Made by a program: the position numbers and the translations under genes. DNA of 64,000 nt, taken from contig NZ_KQ236688.1 in NCBI RefSeq assembly GCF_001183545.1, positions 2,988,395-3,052,394 on the forward strand, in the 5' to 3' direction. A model generated the notes under the pieces. That model did no database searches, was not told where the DNA came from, and was given only the letters and a program-made list of their open reading frames with translations. Below, one piece after another: positions 56,492-64,000 of the stretch; positions within the stretch are counted from its first letter, which is position 1; each line of letters begins with the position of its first letter. This stretch comes from Cellvibrio sp. pealriver (GTDB lineage: Bacteria > Pseudomonadota > Gammaproteobacteria > Pseudomonadales > Cellvibrionaceae).

Positions 56492-58363
56492 TCAGGATTT
56501 TGTTAACAGATGCTCGTCATTTGTGTTTTGCAAAACACCAGCAGGCGTATCTGCCGGGTAGTCTTCTAATTTTTTATACCAGTTAAACCACAAGAAAATG
56601 CTGGCAACCAATGCAATTGCCATCGCCGATATAAATTCCGGCCAGTGCTTGATCACCATAAAAATAGGCGCAGCAACCAACGAGGTTTGCCATACCACAC
56701 CCACCACCACGTTGAGCGCATCGCGGGTGAAATTTTTATTGCTGCCCAGATGCGGATACTCTTTCTGCACTTCGGCAAGCACCGGTGCCCAGAAGCCCCA
56801 AGGGCGCACTTTGGCATAGAATTTTTTCAACACTTCCATATCGTCCGGCGCGGTGAGCAGCGAGCCAATCACACAGGCAGCGATACAGGCAACAAACATA
56901 AATGGAAATGCATTGATTGGTGAGATATCGGTAAATATCAACGGGAAAGCAATCGCAAAGCCAGTCACCATTCCCCAGAAATAGCCGTAGCCATTGAAAC
57001 GCCACCAATACCATTTAAGAACGTTGGATGCGGTATAGCCACCGTAAAGCGCGCTCACCAACCATTGGATTACCTGATTCAGAGTGGGAATAAAAAAACC
57101 AATCGCCACACCGAGAATAACGAATAACACCGAGATCACGTAACTCATGCGCACATAGGTTTTTGGATCGGCATCTGCATTGATGTAACGCTTGTATAAA
57201 TCATTGACCACATAGGCCGGTGCAGCATTAACGGTGGCGGCAAAGGTTGACATAAATGCGGCGAGCAAACCGGCAATCAACAAGCCCAACAGGCCGCTCG
57301 GCAAAATTTCACCCGCTAACACCATCGGCAGGATTTGTTCAAAATCCAGATTCTCGCCCATTGCATTTAAATCGCCCATAAAAAATCCGAGCGCAAGTAC
57401 GGTTAATCCGGCGATCAACATGTAGCGGGGGAACATCAACACCACGGTCACAAAGCCACTCATTTTGGCGGCCTCTTTCGGCGTTTTTGCAGAGAGCACG
57501 CGCTGCATATCGTAGGTTGGCTGAGGGCCAGCCATGCTTTGCAGCACGCCTTTGAACAGCATCAACATAAAAAAGATGGCAAACAATTCATAACCATCGG
57601 CATCAATTTTTGCCTGCGCTGCCGCGAGCTTTTCCGACCAATCCAGATGCAATTCCCAGCTGAAGAGGATGCTGGTCCAGCCATCTGGAATCACCGCATT
57701 TAACATCTCGGGCGAGACGCGCTGCATCGCAATAATTCCAACCGCGACGCATGCAACAGTCATGATAAAAAATTGCAACACTTCAGTGAAAACCACGCTG
57801 AACATGCCGCCTTTAACGACATACAGCGTGGTGATGGCGGTGATAATCAAACCGTAATACACATCGTTCATGTGCGAATTACTGGATAACTCCCACGGCA
57901 TAAACACCGCCGCAAATTTTCCGATGCCGATGAAACCATAAGCGATAAACCCAATCACGTTCACCAGCGCAAACACCACCACAATCAAATGCGATAAGCG
58001 CGCTCCTTTACCTTCACCAAAACGAAAGGTAATCCACTCAGCGCCAGTCATCACGCCAGAGCGGCGCAGCCATACCGAGAGGAACACCATCAGAAAAATC
58101 TGGTTAAACACCGGCCACAACCAGGGAATAAACACGCTGGTGAGGCCATACACAAAGAGCAAATACACCAACCACATGGTGCCGGAGATATCGAACATGC
58201 CCGATGCATTGGATAACCCCAACTGCCACCAGGACAATTTATTGCCGCCAAGGAAGTAACTTTTAATATCTTGTGACGCGCGACTGGAAATCCAGAAGCC
58301 CACCACCAAGGTCGCCAATACGTAGGCAAATATGATGGCAATATCCAGCAGGGGAAGATTCAT
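56492..58363 (-). CDS. Sodium:solute symporter (SSS) of the mannan locus
   Basis: A 623-residue inner-membrane protein with about 14 helices. It starts MNLPLLDIAIIFAYVLATLVVGFWISSRA, and SQDIKSYFLGGNKLSWWQLGLSNASGMFDISG is the first SSS signature. LAGLTVLALGF-like segments and AGLLAAFMSTFAATVNAAPAYVVNDLYKRY, which holds the second Na+-site serines, follow. SSS proteins import sugars or oligosaccharides with Na+. Position next to the LacI gene and the mannan operon suggests mannobiose or related sugar. The length is at the high end of the family because of an extended C-terminus. Confidence 0.92.
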   Translation of the reverse strand: MNLPLLDIAIIFAYVLATLVVGFWISSRASQDIKSYFLGGNKLSWWQLGLSNASGMFDISGTMWLVYLLFVYGLTSVFIPWLWPVFNQIFLMVFLSVWLRRSGVMTGAEWITFRFGEGKGARLSHLIVVVFALVNVIGFIAYGFIGIGKFAAVFMPWELSSNSHMNDVYYGLIITAITTLYVVKGGMFSVVFTEVLQFFIMTVACVAVGIIAMQRVSPEMLNAVIPDGWTSILFSWELHLDWSEKLAAAQAKIDADGYELFAIFFMLMLFKGVLQSMAGPQPTYDMQRVLSAKTPKEAAKMSGFVTVVLMFPRYMLIAGLTVLALGFFMGDLNAMGENLDFEQILPMVLAGEILPSGLLGLLIAGLLAAFMSTFAATVNAAPAYVVNDLYKRYINADADPKTYVRMSYVISVLFVILGVAIGFFIPTLNQVIQWLVSALYGGYTASNVLKWYWWRFNGYGYFWGMVTGFAIAFPLIFTDISPINAFPFMFVACIAACVIGSLLTAPDDMEVLKKFYAKVRPWGFWAPVLAEVQKEYPHLGSNKNFTRDALNVVVGVVWQTSLVAAPIFMVIKHWPEFISAMAIALVASIFLWFNWYKKLEDYPADTPAGVLQNTNDEHLLTKS

Positions 58364-58449
58364 GAACAGATTCCAACGTTATTATGTAAACCGGCGCGCG
58401 ATCACAAAATGATATATTAAATAAGACCATAAGCCCGCACACCCAATTA

Positions 58450-58465
58450 ATGTAACCGTTTACAT
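58450..58465. promoter_or_regulatory. Candidate LacI operator between SSS and lacI genes
   Basis: ATGTAACCGTTTACAT is a near-perfect palindrome with one mismatched pair and a central CG, the hallmark of LacI-family sites. It lies 86 bases before the symporter start and 113 before the regulator start. Confidence 0.6.
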
Positions 58466-58577
58466 TTTATTTTTCTAGTCTCTTTTAATGAGCTGTAGTA
58501 AATTTTCCGGCAAATAAGCAGATTTCGTGCAAATCCAGCACCATTTCACCCCAGCCGACAGCCTAAGGTTGCCCTCT

Positions 58578-59579
58578 ATGTCAAACATTCGCGATGTCGC
58601 CCGCTTGGCCGGTGTATCCGTTGCCACCGTTTCCCGCGCTTTAAGCAACCCCGAAAAGGTATCTCCGGAAAGCCTGGAGAAAGTTCATAAGGCCATCGCC
58701 CAGGTGGGCTATCGCCCCAATATGTTGGCGCGCAACTTCCGCTCGGCTCGCGCCTATGCTGTTGTCGTTTTGGTACCCGACATCGCTAACCCTTTTTACT
58801 CGCTGTTTATCCGCGCCCTTGAAGACCGCGCGCAACAGAAAGGTTATGCCGTACTTTTGGGCGATACCCGCGGCACCCCGGAACGTGAAATGGATTACAT
58901 CCGCCGCGTGGAAACGCGCCTGGCTGACGGCATAGTGCAGTTGCGCCCAAGCTCCGAAAAAAGCCAGAACAACATCCCGCCGGATATCCCTTGCGTCAAC
59001 GCCTGTGGTTGCGAATACACCACCGGCCCTGCGATCCGCATCGACAACCGCGCTGCTGCCAAAACCATGGTGAATTATCTGATCTCGCTCGGGCACAAAC
59101 GCATCGGGGTAATTTCCGGCCTGAAAGACAACCCCCACGCGATCGACCGTTTGGAGGGCTATAAAGAAGCGATTGCCGAAGCCGGCATCCCCTTTGAAAA
59201 AGACCTGATTGCTGAAGGTGACTTCACCATGTGGTCAGGCCTGAATGCGGCATTCCAGTTCTGCAACATGAAAAACCGCCCCACTGCGATTTTCTCGATG
59301 AACGATGAAATGGCCATCGGTGCCATGCAAACCTTGAAGAACCAGGGCATCCGTATTCCGGAAGATATGTCGGTCACCGGCTTTGACGATATCGCCTACG
59401 CCAAGTATTCCGACCCCAGCCTCACGACCATTTCCCAACCGGCAGAAGAGATGGGCAAGATGGCGATGGACATGCTGCTGAAAGTCATTGAAGGCGAACC
59501 ACTGAGCCAACGCGAATGCGTACTGCCCACGGAATTTATTATCCGCAAAAGCACAGGCCCAGTACCGGGGAAAAAATAA
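58578..59579 (+). CDS. LacI family transcriptional regulator of the mannan locus
   Basis: A 333-residue repressor with the helix-turn-helix MSNIRDVARLAGVSVATVSRALSNPEKVSPESLEKVHKAIAQVGYRPNMLARNFRSA at the N-terminus, including the hinge helix. A periplasmic-binding-like domain follows (about residues 62-330) with effector-site residues such as DIANPFYS, NRAA and NDEMAIGAM. It is divergent from the transporter. The ATG at 58578 is required for a normal HTH start. The ligand should be a product of mannan breakdown, but this cannot be read from the sequence. Confidence 0.93.
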   Translation: MSNIRDVARLAGVSVATVSRALSNPEKVSPESLEKVHKAIAQVGYRPNMLARNFRSARAYAVVVLVPDIANPFYSLFIRALEDRAQQKGYAVLLGDTRGTPEREMDYIRRVETRLADGIVQLRPSSEKSQNNIPPDIPCVNACGCEYTTGPAIRIDNRAAAKTMVNYLISLGHKRIGVISGLKDNPHAIDRLEGYKEAIAEAGIPFEKDLIAEGDFTMWSGLNAAFQFCNMKNRPTAIFSMNDEMAIGAMQTLKNQGIRIPEDMSVTGFDDIAYAKYSDPSLTTISQPAEEMGKMAMDMLLKVIEGEPLSQRECVLPTEFIIRKSTGPVPGKK

Positions 59580-59660
59580 CTTGAACTCAGCCGACATCAC
59601 CCCCACATGGGCGTTTGGTTATTCTTACGAACGCTGGGTATTTGTGAACAAGGGTGGATT

Positions 59661-59993
59661 ATGAGCGACCTGTTTATCCTTCAAAATCAGGACTTGCTGT
59701 TTCTGGGCAAACAAAATAATTGGGTCGATGGCCGGGACTTGGGCGCGTTGTTCAAGACAGTGCACAAAGACGAAGCTATCAACCAGATGTTTGAAGCCAG
59801 CTCAAAAGATTACAAACAACGCATCAAAGTGGTTAGTTGCGCAGCGAATGAAAAGGGGCTGCCGGTTATCGACCCCGCCATCATGCCCGAACCGCTCCCT
59901 AAAGTAGGTAAAGACCTGCTGGATACGCTGGAGCAAGACGCTGCCGCACAAGCCTCTCCGCCTCTGACTACCGAATCAGCCGACATACACTAA
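59661..59993 (+). CDS. Small protein, unknown function
   Basis: A 110-residue soluble protein beginning MSDLFILQNQDLLFLGKQNNWVDGRDLGALFKTVHKDEAINQMFE. It has no signal peptide or membrane helix. The C-terminal 25 residues are Ala, Ser and Thr rich. A GGGTGG just before the ATG supports the start. It stands between lacI and gshA on the same strand. No family is recognised. Confidence 0.7.
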   Translation: MSDLFILQNQDLLFLGKQNNWVDGRDLGALFKTVHKDEAINQMFEASSKDYKQRIKVVSCAANEKGLPVIDPAIMPEPLPKVGKDLLDTLEQDAAAQASPPLTTESADIH

Positions 59994-60101
59994 ACTGTGG
60001 CCAATAGCCCAATACCAGAGTGAATCTGCTTCCCATTCCCGTGGAGGGTTTGGATACAGCATCCAAACCTCCTGACTGCGCTTGCCGCCAAGGAACCTGA
60101 A

Positions 60102-61715
60102 TTGTCATTACCTCAAGGTTTACATACTTCATTACTTGAAACCTTTACCGAGCCAACGGCGAACGCCAGCTTGCGTGGTATTTTGCGCGGACTGGAAAAA
60201 GAAAGCCTGCGTGTTACACCGGCTGGCACCCTGGCGCAGACAGATCACCCGCACTCGCTGGGATCGGCACTGACGCACCCGCATATCACCACTGACTACA
60301 GCGAAGCATTACTCGAATTTATTACCGATCCGTTCGATGATGTCGCGCCCCTGTTAGCGCAGCTTGACGATATCCATCGTTTTACCTACCAGCAACTCGC
60401 GGCCAACAATGAACGCCTATGGCCAGCAAGTATGCCGTGCATACTCGGGGGTGATGACGAAATTCCCGTCGCGCGCTATGGATCATCCAACAGTGGAAAA
60501 ATGAAAACGGTGTATCGCATTGGGCTCGGGCATCGCTATGGCCGCGCCATGCAAACCATCGCCGGCATCCATTACAATTTCAGCATGCCCGATGATTTTT
60601 GGCGCGTACTGCAAACGCAATGCAATAACCAACAATCGCTGCAAGATTTCAAAACCGAACGTTATTTTGGTTTGATCCGCAATTTCCGCCGCAATTTTTG
60701 GTTGTTGATTTATTTATTTGGCGCATCACCTGCTGTCAGTTCCTGTTTTGTAAAAAATCGCACGCACAAATTGCAACTTTTCCCCGCCGCCGAGCACACC
60801 ATGTATTTGCCGTTTGCAACATCGTTGCGCATGGGCGATCTGGGTTATCAGAGCGATGCGCAAAAATCCCTGGTAGTGAACTACAACAACCTTGGCGATT
60901 ATTTAAAAACCCTGTGCGGTGCCATCACCCAAAGCCATCCGGCTTACGAGCAAATCGGCGTAAAAGATAACGCAGGAAATTATCAGCAACTCAACAACAG
61001 TTTGCTGCAAATCGAAAATGAATTTTATTCCAGCATACGTCCAAAACGTACCACCGGACGCGGCGAAACTGCGTTACAAGCATTGCGTTTGCGCGGGGTT
61101 GAATATGTGGAAGTGCGCTGCGTGGATTTAAACCCCTACGCGCCGCTGGGTATTACAGCAGAGCAAATGCAGCTGATGGATGCGTTTTTGCTGTACTGTT
61201 TATTGAGCGATAGCCCGGAAACAGATGAGCGGGAGTTTTATCAGGGGCAAGAAAACCAGAAGCGCATCGTCAATAATGGCCGCGATCCCCAATTGCAATT
61301 ACAACGCGGTGATAAAGACATTCCCATGCCGCAATGGGCAAACGAAATTTTGCGCGGTTGCAGTGCGTGTGCTGCACTATTGGATCAAGCTAAAGGCGGC
61401 AATTACTACCAACAGGCTGTTGCTGCGCAATTTGCAAAAATTGATAACGCAGAACTAACACCGTCTGCGCAAGTGTTGCGCGATATGCAGCAATCGCAAC
61501 AGAGCTTTTATGCTCATGTATCAACACAAGCAGAACAACATCGCGCCTATTTTGCCGAGCGGCCGCTGATAGGTGAGTTTTTTGCAGCGTTTACACAGAT
61601 GAGCGAAACATCACTGCAGTCACAAAAGGATTTGGAGGCAAGCCAACAACTCAGCTTTGACCAGTATCTGGAAAATTATTACGCCCAGTATCGCGGCTGC
61701 AGTTGCGGAACTTGA
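60102..61715 (+). CDS. gshA: Glutamate-cysteine ligase
   Basis: A 537-residue enzyme joining glutamate and cysteine, the first step of glutathione synthesis. Family segments: LRGILRGLEKESLRV, HPHITTDYSEALLEFIT, IAGIHYNFSMPDDFW, SSCFVKNR, ATSLRMGDLGYQ, SIRPKR and VEVRCVDLNPYAPLGI. The start is a TTG at 60102, with AAGGAACCTGAA before it. No nearby ATG is in frame. gshB is not in the window. Confidence 0.95.
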   Translation: MSLPQGLHTSLLETFTEPTANASLRGILRGLEKESLRVTPAGTLAQTDHPHSLGSALTHPHITTDYSEALLEFITDPFDDVAPLLAQLDDIHRFTYQQLAANNERLWPASMPCILGGDDEIPVARYGSSNSGKMKTVYRIGLGHRYGRAMQTIAGIHYNFSMPDDFWRVLQTQCNNQQSLQDFKTERYFGLIRNFRRNFWLLIYLFGASPAVSSCFVKNRTHKLQLFPAAEHTMYLPFATSLRMGDLGYQSDAQKSLVVNYNNLGDYLKTLCGAITQSHPAYEQIGVKDNAGNYQQLNNSLLQIENEFYSSIRPKRTTGRGETALQALRLRGVEYVEVRCVDLNPYAPLGITAEQMQLMDAFLLYCLLSDSPETDEREFYQGQENQKRIVNNGRDPQLQLQRGDKDIPMPQWANEILRGCSACAALLDQAKGGNYYQQAVAAQFAKIDNAELTPSAQVLRDMQQSQQSFYAHVSTQAEQHRAYFAERPLIGEFFAAFTQMSETSLQSQKDLEASQQLSFDQYLENYYAQYRGCSCGT

Positions 61716-61767
61716 TTATTGAAAAATAGCGCTACCCGTTTCACATCCGGTTTGCGCTATTTTGGTA

Positions 61768-62316
61768 TTACTTCTGCACAACGAAATTATTAAAAAATAA
61801 ATCCGACGCTGGGCCTTTCACCGGCTTAAGATCAGCAAGCGATGGCACTGCTGGCTTGGCGTCTTTCACCTCAGCAGCATCACTAACGGCAGAGGCCTTC
61901 GCACTGCCATTGGTTTTGCTGTGCCCTGTGTCATGACCATCCACACTGTGCCCTTGCACTTGCAACAGCGCTTTGTTGATTTCCGATAACGCATAAAGGC
62001 GCACATACTCTTTACCTTCCGGCGTACTGATACTCTCCTCGGTCTGGGAGCTGAGGATACTGATCATGCGATCGCGAATCAGTGGCAAGTGATGCATCAC
62101 CTCTACGGCATTTTCAGCATTTTCCGCGCGCAGCGACAATTCCGCCTTGATATAGCGCGGCTTGCTACCGGGGCCACCGTAATTCACTACCAATGCGGGT
62201 GTCAGTGGAATGTAGTTAACACCTTCCGCCACTTTAGGGCCGCCGCCAGATGCCAATACCGGCAACGCAAGCATGCCCGCCATCCACACCACCAATCTCT
62301 TCAACACAACCTTCAT
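61768..62316 (-). CDS. FliL-like exported protein
   Basis: A 182-residue protein. The signal or anchor at residues 3-24 (VVLKRLVVWMAGMLALPVLA) is followed by a FliL-type core: NYIPLTPALVVNYGGPGSKPRYIKAELSLRA, then VMHHLPLIRDRMISILSSQTEES and LQV. FliL works at the flagellar stator. There are no flagellar genes beside it, and the last 60 residues form an Ala, Lys and Ser-rich linker with an aromatic end, which is unusual. The ATG at 62316 has GGAG five bases upstream. 62331 is the alternative. Confidence 0.8.
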   Translation of the reverse strand: MKVVLKRLVVWMAGMLALPVLASGGGPKVAEGVNYIPLTPALVVNYGGPGSKPRYIKAELSLRAENAENAVEVMHHLPLIRDRMISILSSQTEESISTPEGKEYVRLYALSEINKALLQVQGHSVDGHDTGHSKTNGSAKASAVSDAAEVKDAKPAVPSLADLKPVKGPASDLFFNNFVVQK

Positions 62317-62552
62317 AACCGCTCCACTCATTTGAACTTGTCCTGTTTTTTACGCTCCAACAGACGCAATAATATCTCAGCCCCAAGCATAGACTATTTC
62401 ATCCATCCGCCAAGCAGGCTTTTTCGCAACAGAAGGAACACGAAAGGCTGGCTCTGGCGCGAGCTTATTGCTTACCATTAGCGCCGCACACCCATAAAAC
62501 AAGCGCGATACAAACTGACCCCATACAAAATAGAATCGATTAAGGATTTCCT

Positions 62553-63050
62553 ATGATCCCCGGCATTCGCACAACCAACCTGATCATCTTCCTCACTTGT
62601 ACCGCCATGATGCTCGCCGCCGCTTACATGGAGCACGTCATGAAAATGGTTCCCTGCTCACTCTGTATTACCCAGCGCGGTTTTGTCGTATTAACCGGTA
62701 TCATTGCCCTGATTGCCGCAATCCATAACCCTGCACTTACCGGTCGCCGCGTTTATGCTGTGCTCGGCATTATCAGCCCCATTCTCGGCGCTTGCTTTGC
62801 CGGCCGCCAACTCTGGTTACAAAGCTTGCCCGCCGATCAGGTGCCCGCATGCGGCCCCGGACTTTCCTATATGTTTGAAGTTTTCCCTTTTATGGAAGCG
62901 ATGAAATTGTTGCTGCAAGGTGATGGCAACTGCGCCCACGTCGATAAAATCCTGGGTGTCAGTCTTGCCGCATGGACATTGATCGCCTTTATCGGGCTGG
63001 CTGTCGTGAATCTATACCAACTCATACGCAAGGATCACAAAGCCGCCTAA
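62553..63050 (+). CDS. dsbB: Disulfide bond formation protein DsbB
   Basis: A 165-residue inner-membrane protein with four helices that re-oxidises DsbA and passes electrons to quinone. The first pair is CSLC (residues 31-34) in MVPCSLCITQRGFV. The second Cys pair is in VPACGPGLSY and GDGNCAHVD. All four catalytic Cys are present. The order of helices and length are typical. Confidence 0.95.
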   Translation: MIPGIRTTNLIIFLTCTAMMLAAAYMEHVMKMVPCSLCITQRGFVVLTGIIALIAAIHNPALTGRRVYAVLGIISPILGACFAGRQLWLQSLPADQVPACGPGLSYMFEVFPFMEAMKLLLQGDGNCAHVDKILGVSLAAWTLIAFIGLAVVNLYQLIRKDHKAA

Positions 63051-63194
63051 GCGGCTTGCCCTTGCGAATCAGATGGCCTATTGTGGCAAACTCAAAACAA
63101 CAGCAGCCTGCTTGCTGTTATCTGGTATCCATAGCCATGCGCCGGATACCCGATATAAAAACAGGCTGCGCTTGAACAACGATAGGATTAACTG

Positions 63195-63659
63195 ATGTTA
63201 GAAAATTGCAAAAGTGCCAAAGAACGCTGGGGTGGTGTGAACGACATTATTGACCGCTGGTTGGAAGAGCGTCAGGCAATGCTGGTGCAGTACTGTGCAC
63301 TCAGCGGTCTGGATCAAGACCTGAGCGATTTGCAGCGCGGAGAGAAACTGCGCAGCTTTTGTCAAATTCTGGTGGACTATGTTTCTGCCGGTCACTTTGA
63401 AGTCTACGATCAGTTGATCAAAGAAGGGCGCGAGTTTGACGATGCCGATGCATTAAAAGAAGCCAGCAAACTGTACGACATTGTCGATAGCACAACCGAA
63501 AAGCTGCTCGACTTTAATGACAAATACCTTGAAACCGATGACTTGGCATCGCTGACTGATGACCTGTCCAAACTCGGCGAAGTACTGGAAGTGCGCTTTA
63601 GCACTGAAGACCGTTTGGTTGCCGTACTTCATACATCGCACAAAGATCTGGTGAGCTAA
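63195..63659 (+). CDS. rsd: Sigma-70 binding protein Rsd/AlgQ
   Basis: A 154-residue helical protein that binds the housekeeping sigma factor. It begins MLENCKSAKERWGGVNDIIDRWLEERQAMLVQYCALSG and has LRSFCQILVDYVSAGHFEVYDQL, which are Rsd/AlgQ family segments. In Pseudomonas AlgQ also lies next to dsbB, so the context agrees. Confidence 0.95.
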   Translation: MLENCKSAKERWGGVNDIIDRWLEERQAMLVQYCALSGLDQDLSDLQRGEKLRSFCQILVDYVSAGHFEVYDQLIKEGREFDDADALKEASKLYDIVDSTTEKLLDFNDKYLETDDLASLTDDLSKLGEVLEVRFSTEDRLVAVLHTSHKDLVS

Positions 63660-63688
63660 ATATTACCGACCACCAAATACCGCGCATA

Positions 63689-63718
63689 AAAAAACCCGCT
63701 CTTGAGCGGGTTTTTTTA
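63689..63718. terminator. Bidirectional terminator
   Basis: AAAAAAACCCGCTC pairs with GAGCGGGTTTTTTT around TT. It separates rsd and the convergent FKBP gene. Confidence 0.95.
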
Positions 63719-63736
63719 TGCCTCAGAAAGCAGAGA

Positions 63737-64000
63737 TTACTTGGCTTCTGGTGCTGCTTCTGGCGCTTTAACTTCCAGCAACTCAACTTCGAAAATCAAG
63801 GTTGATGATGGCGGGATTGGGCCTTGGCCACCAGCACCGTACGCCAACTCTGATGGGATCACAATTTCCCACTTGGAGCCTTGCGGCATCAATTGCAAGG
63901 CTTCAGTCCAACCTGGAATTACGCCATCCAATGGGAAAGTAGCAGGCTGGCCGTTTTTCACAGAACTATCAAACTCGGTACCGTTGATCAGCTTACCGGT
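63737..64000 (-). CDS. FKBP-type peptidyl-prolyl isomerase, partial (truncated at window end)
   Basis: Only the C-terminal 87 residues are in view. They read from [13 protein letters not shown] through [51 protein letters not shown], the classical FKBP fold of FkpA/Mip proteins. The frame runs off the window edge without a start. The tail [10 protein letters not shown] is Ala, Pro and Glu-rich, as in Mip-type proteins. The 63961 Met seen in translation is a GTG codon within the domain, not a start. Confidence 0.95.
   Translation of the reverse strand, partial: TGKLINGTEFDSSVKNGQPATFPLDGVIPGWTEALQLMPQGSKWEIVIPSELAYGAGGQGPIPPSSTLIFEVELLEVKAPEAAPEAK

Overview
The window reads as chromosome from a Cellvibrio-type gammaproteobacterium (Cellvibrionaceae), a polysaccharide-degrading soil or water bacterium. 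The strongest pointer is a locus whose order (unkA-epiA-man5A-aga27A) matches the galactomannan cluster described from Cellvibrio mixtus. Standard gammaproteobacterial neighbourhoods (rplU-rpmA-obgE, leuS-lptE-holA) agree. The assignment rests on remembered family knowledge, not on a search.

Region 1 (1-5745) is a chromosomal integron cassette array. The integrase gene intI (5746-6717, +) has a LexA box in its promoter. All cassettes lie to its left and point left, away from it. I count eleven cassettes and ten complete attC sites, which fall into two sequence families. Eight cassettes carry ORFs, one of them two overlapping ORFs. Three are copies of a roughly 245-280 bp cassette body with no ordinary ORF.

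Region 2 (6722-12033) is a nitrogen-compound cluster: a GntR/FCD regulator, a Tsx-like outer-membrane channel, two isochorismatase-fold amidohydrolases around an NCS2 permease, and a cupin. The second hydrolase looks like biuret hydrolase, so a triuret/biuret pathway is my best hypothesis. Two TTGTNNACAA palindromes precede the channel gene.

Region 3 (12091-17803) has an AT-richer pair of DUF1566 surface proteins, then a PepSY membrane protein and a TonB-dependent receptor. Region 4 (17934-22921) makes ectoine: divergent MarR regulator, ectA, ectB, ectC, a translationally coupled membrane TPR protein, and a second ectA.

Region 5 (23041-26179) pairs a secreted ExeM/NucH-type nuclease ending in a dockerin-like repeat with a PEP-CTERM protein that looks cohesin-like. 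This is the most interesting protein pair in the window. Region 6 (26270-50146) is mostly housekeeping: proB, obgE, rpmA, rplU, a GGDEF/EAL protein, an esterase, an S9 peptidase, leuS, lptE, holA, two SGNH esterases, an MMPL exporter, a Rdx protein, an FHA protein, ppa, a sugar symporter, a PilZ protein and a DUF418 protein.

Region 7 (50214-59579) holds tRNA-Phe, a phosphoribosyltransferase and the mannan locus with its sodium symporter and LacI regulator. Two LacI-type palindromes mark likely control points. The logic is external and surface hydrolysis, uptake, epimerisation of mannobiose to mannosyl-glucose, and phosphorolysis. Region 8 (59661-64000) has a small unknown gene, gshA, a FliL-like protein, dsbB, rsd and a truncated FKBP-type isomerase at the window edge.
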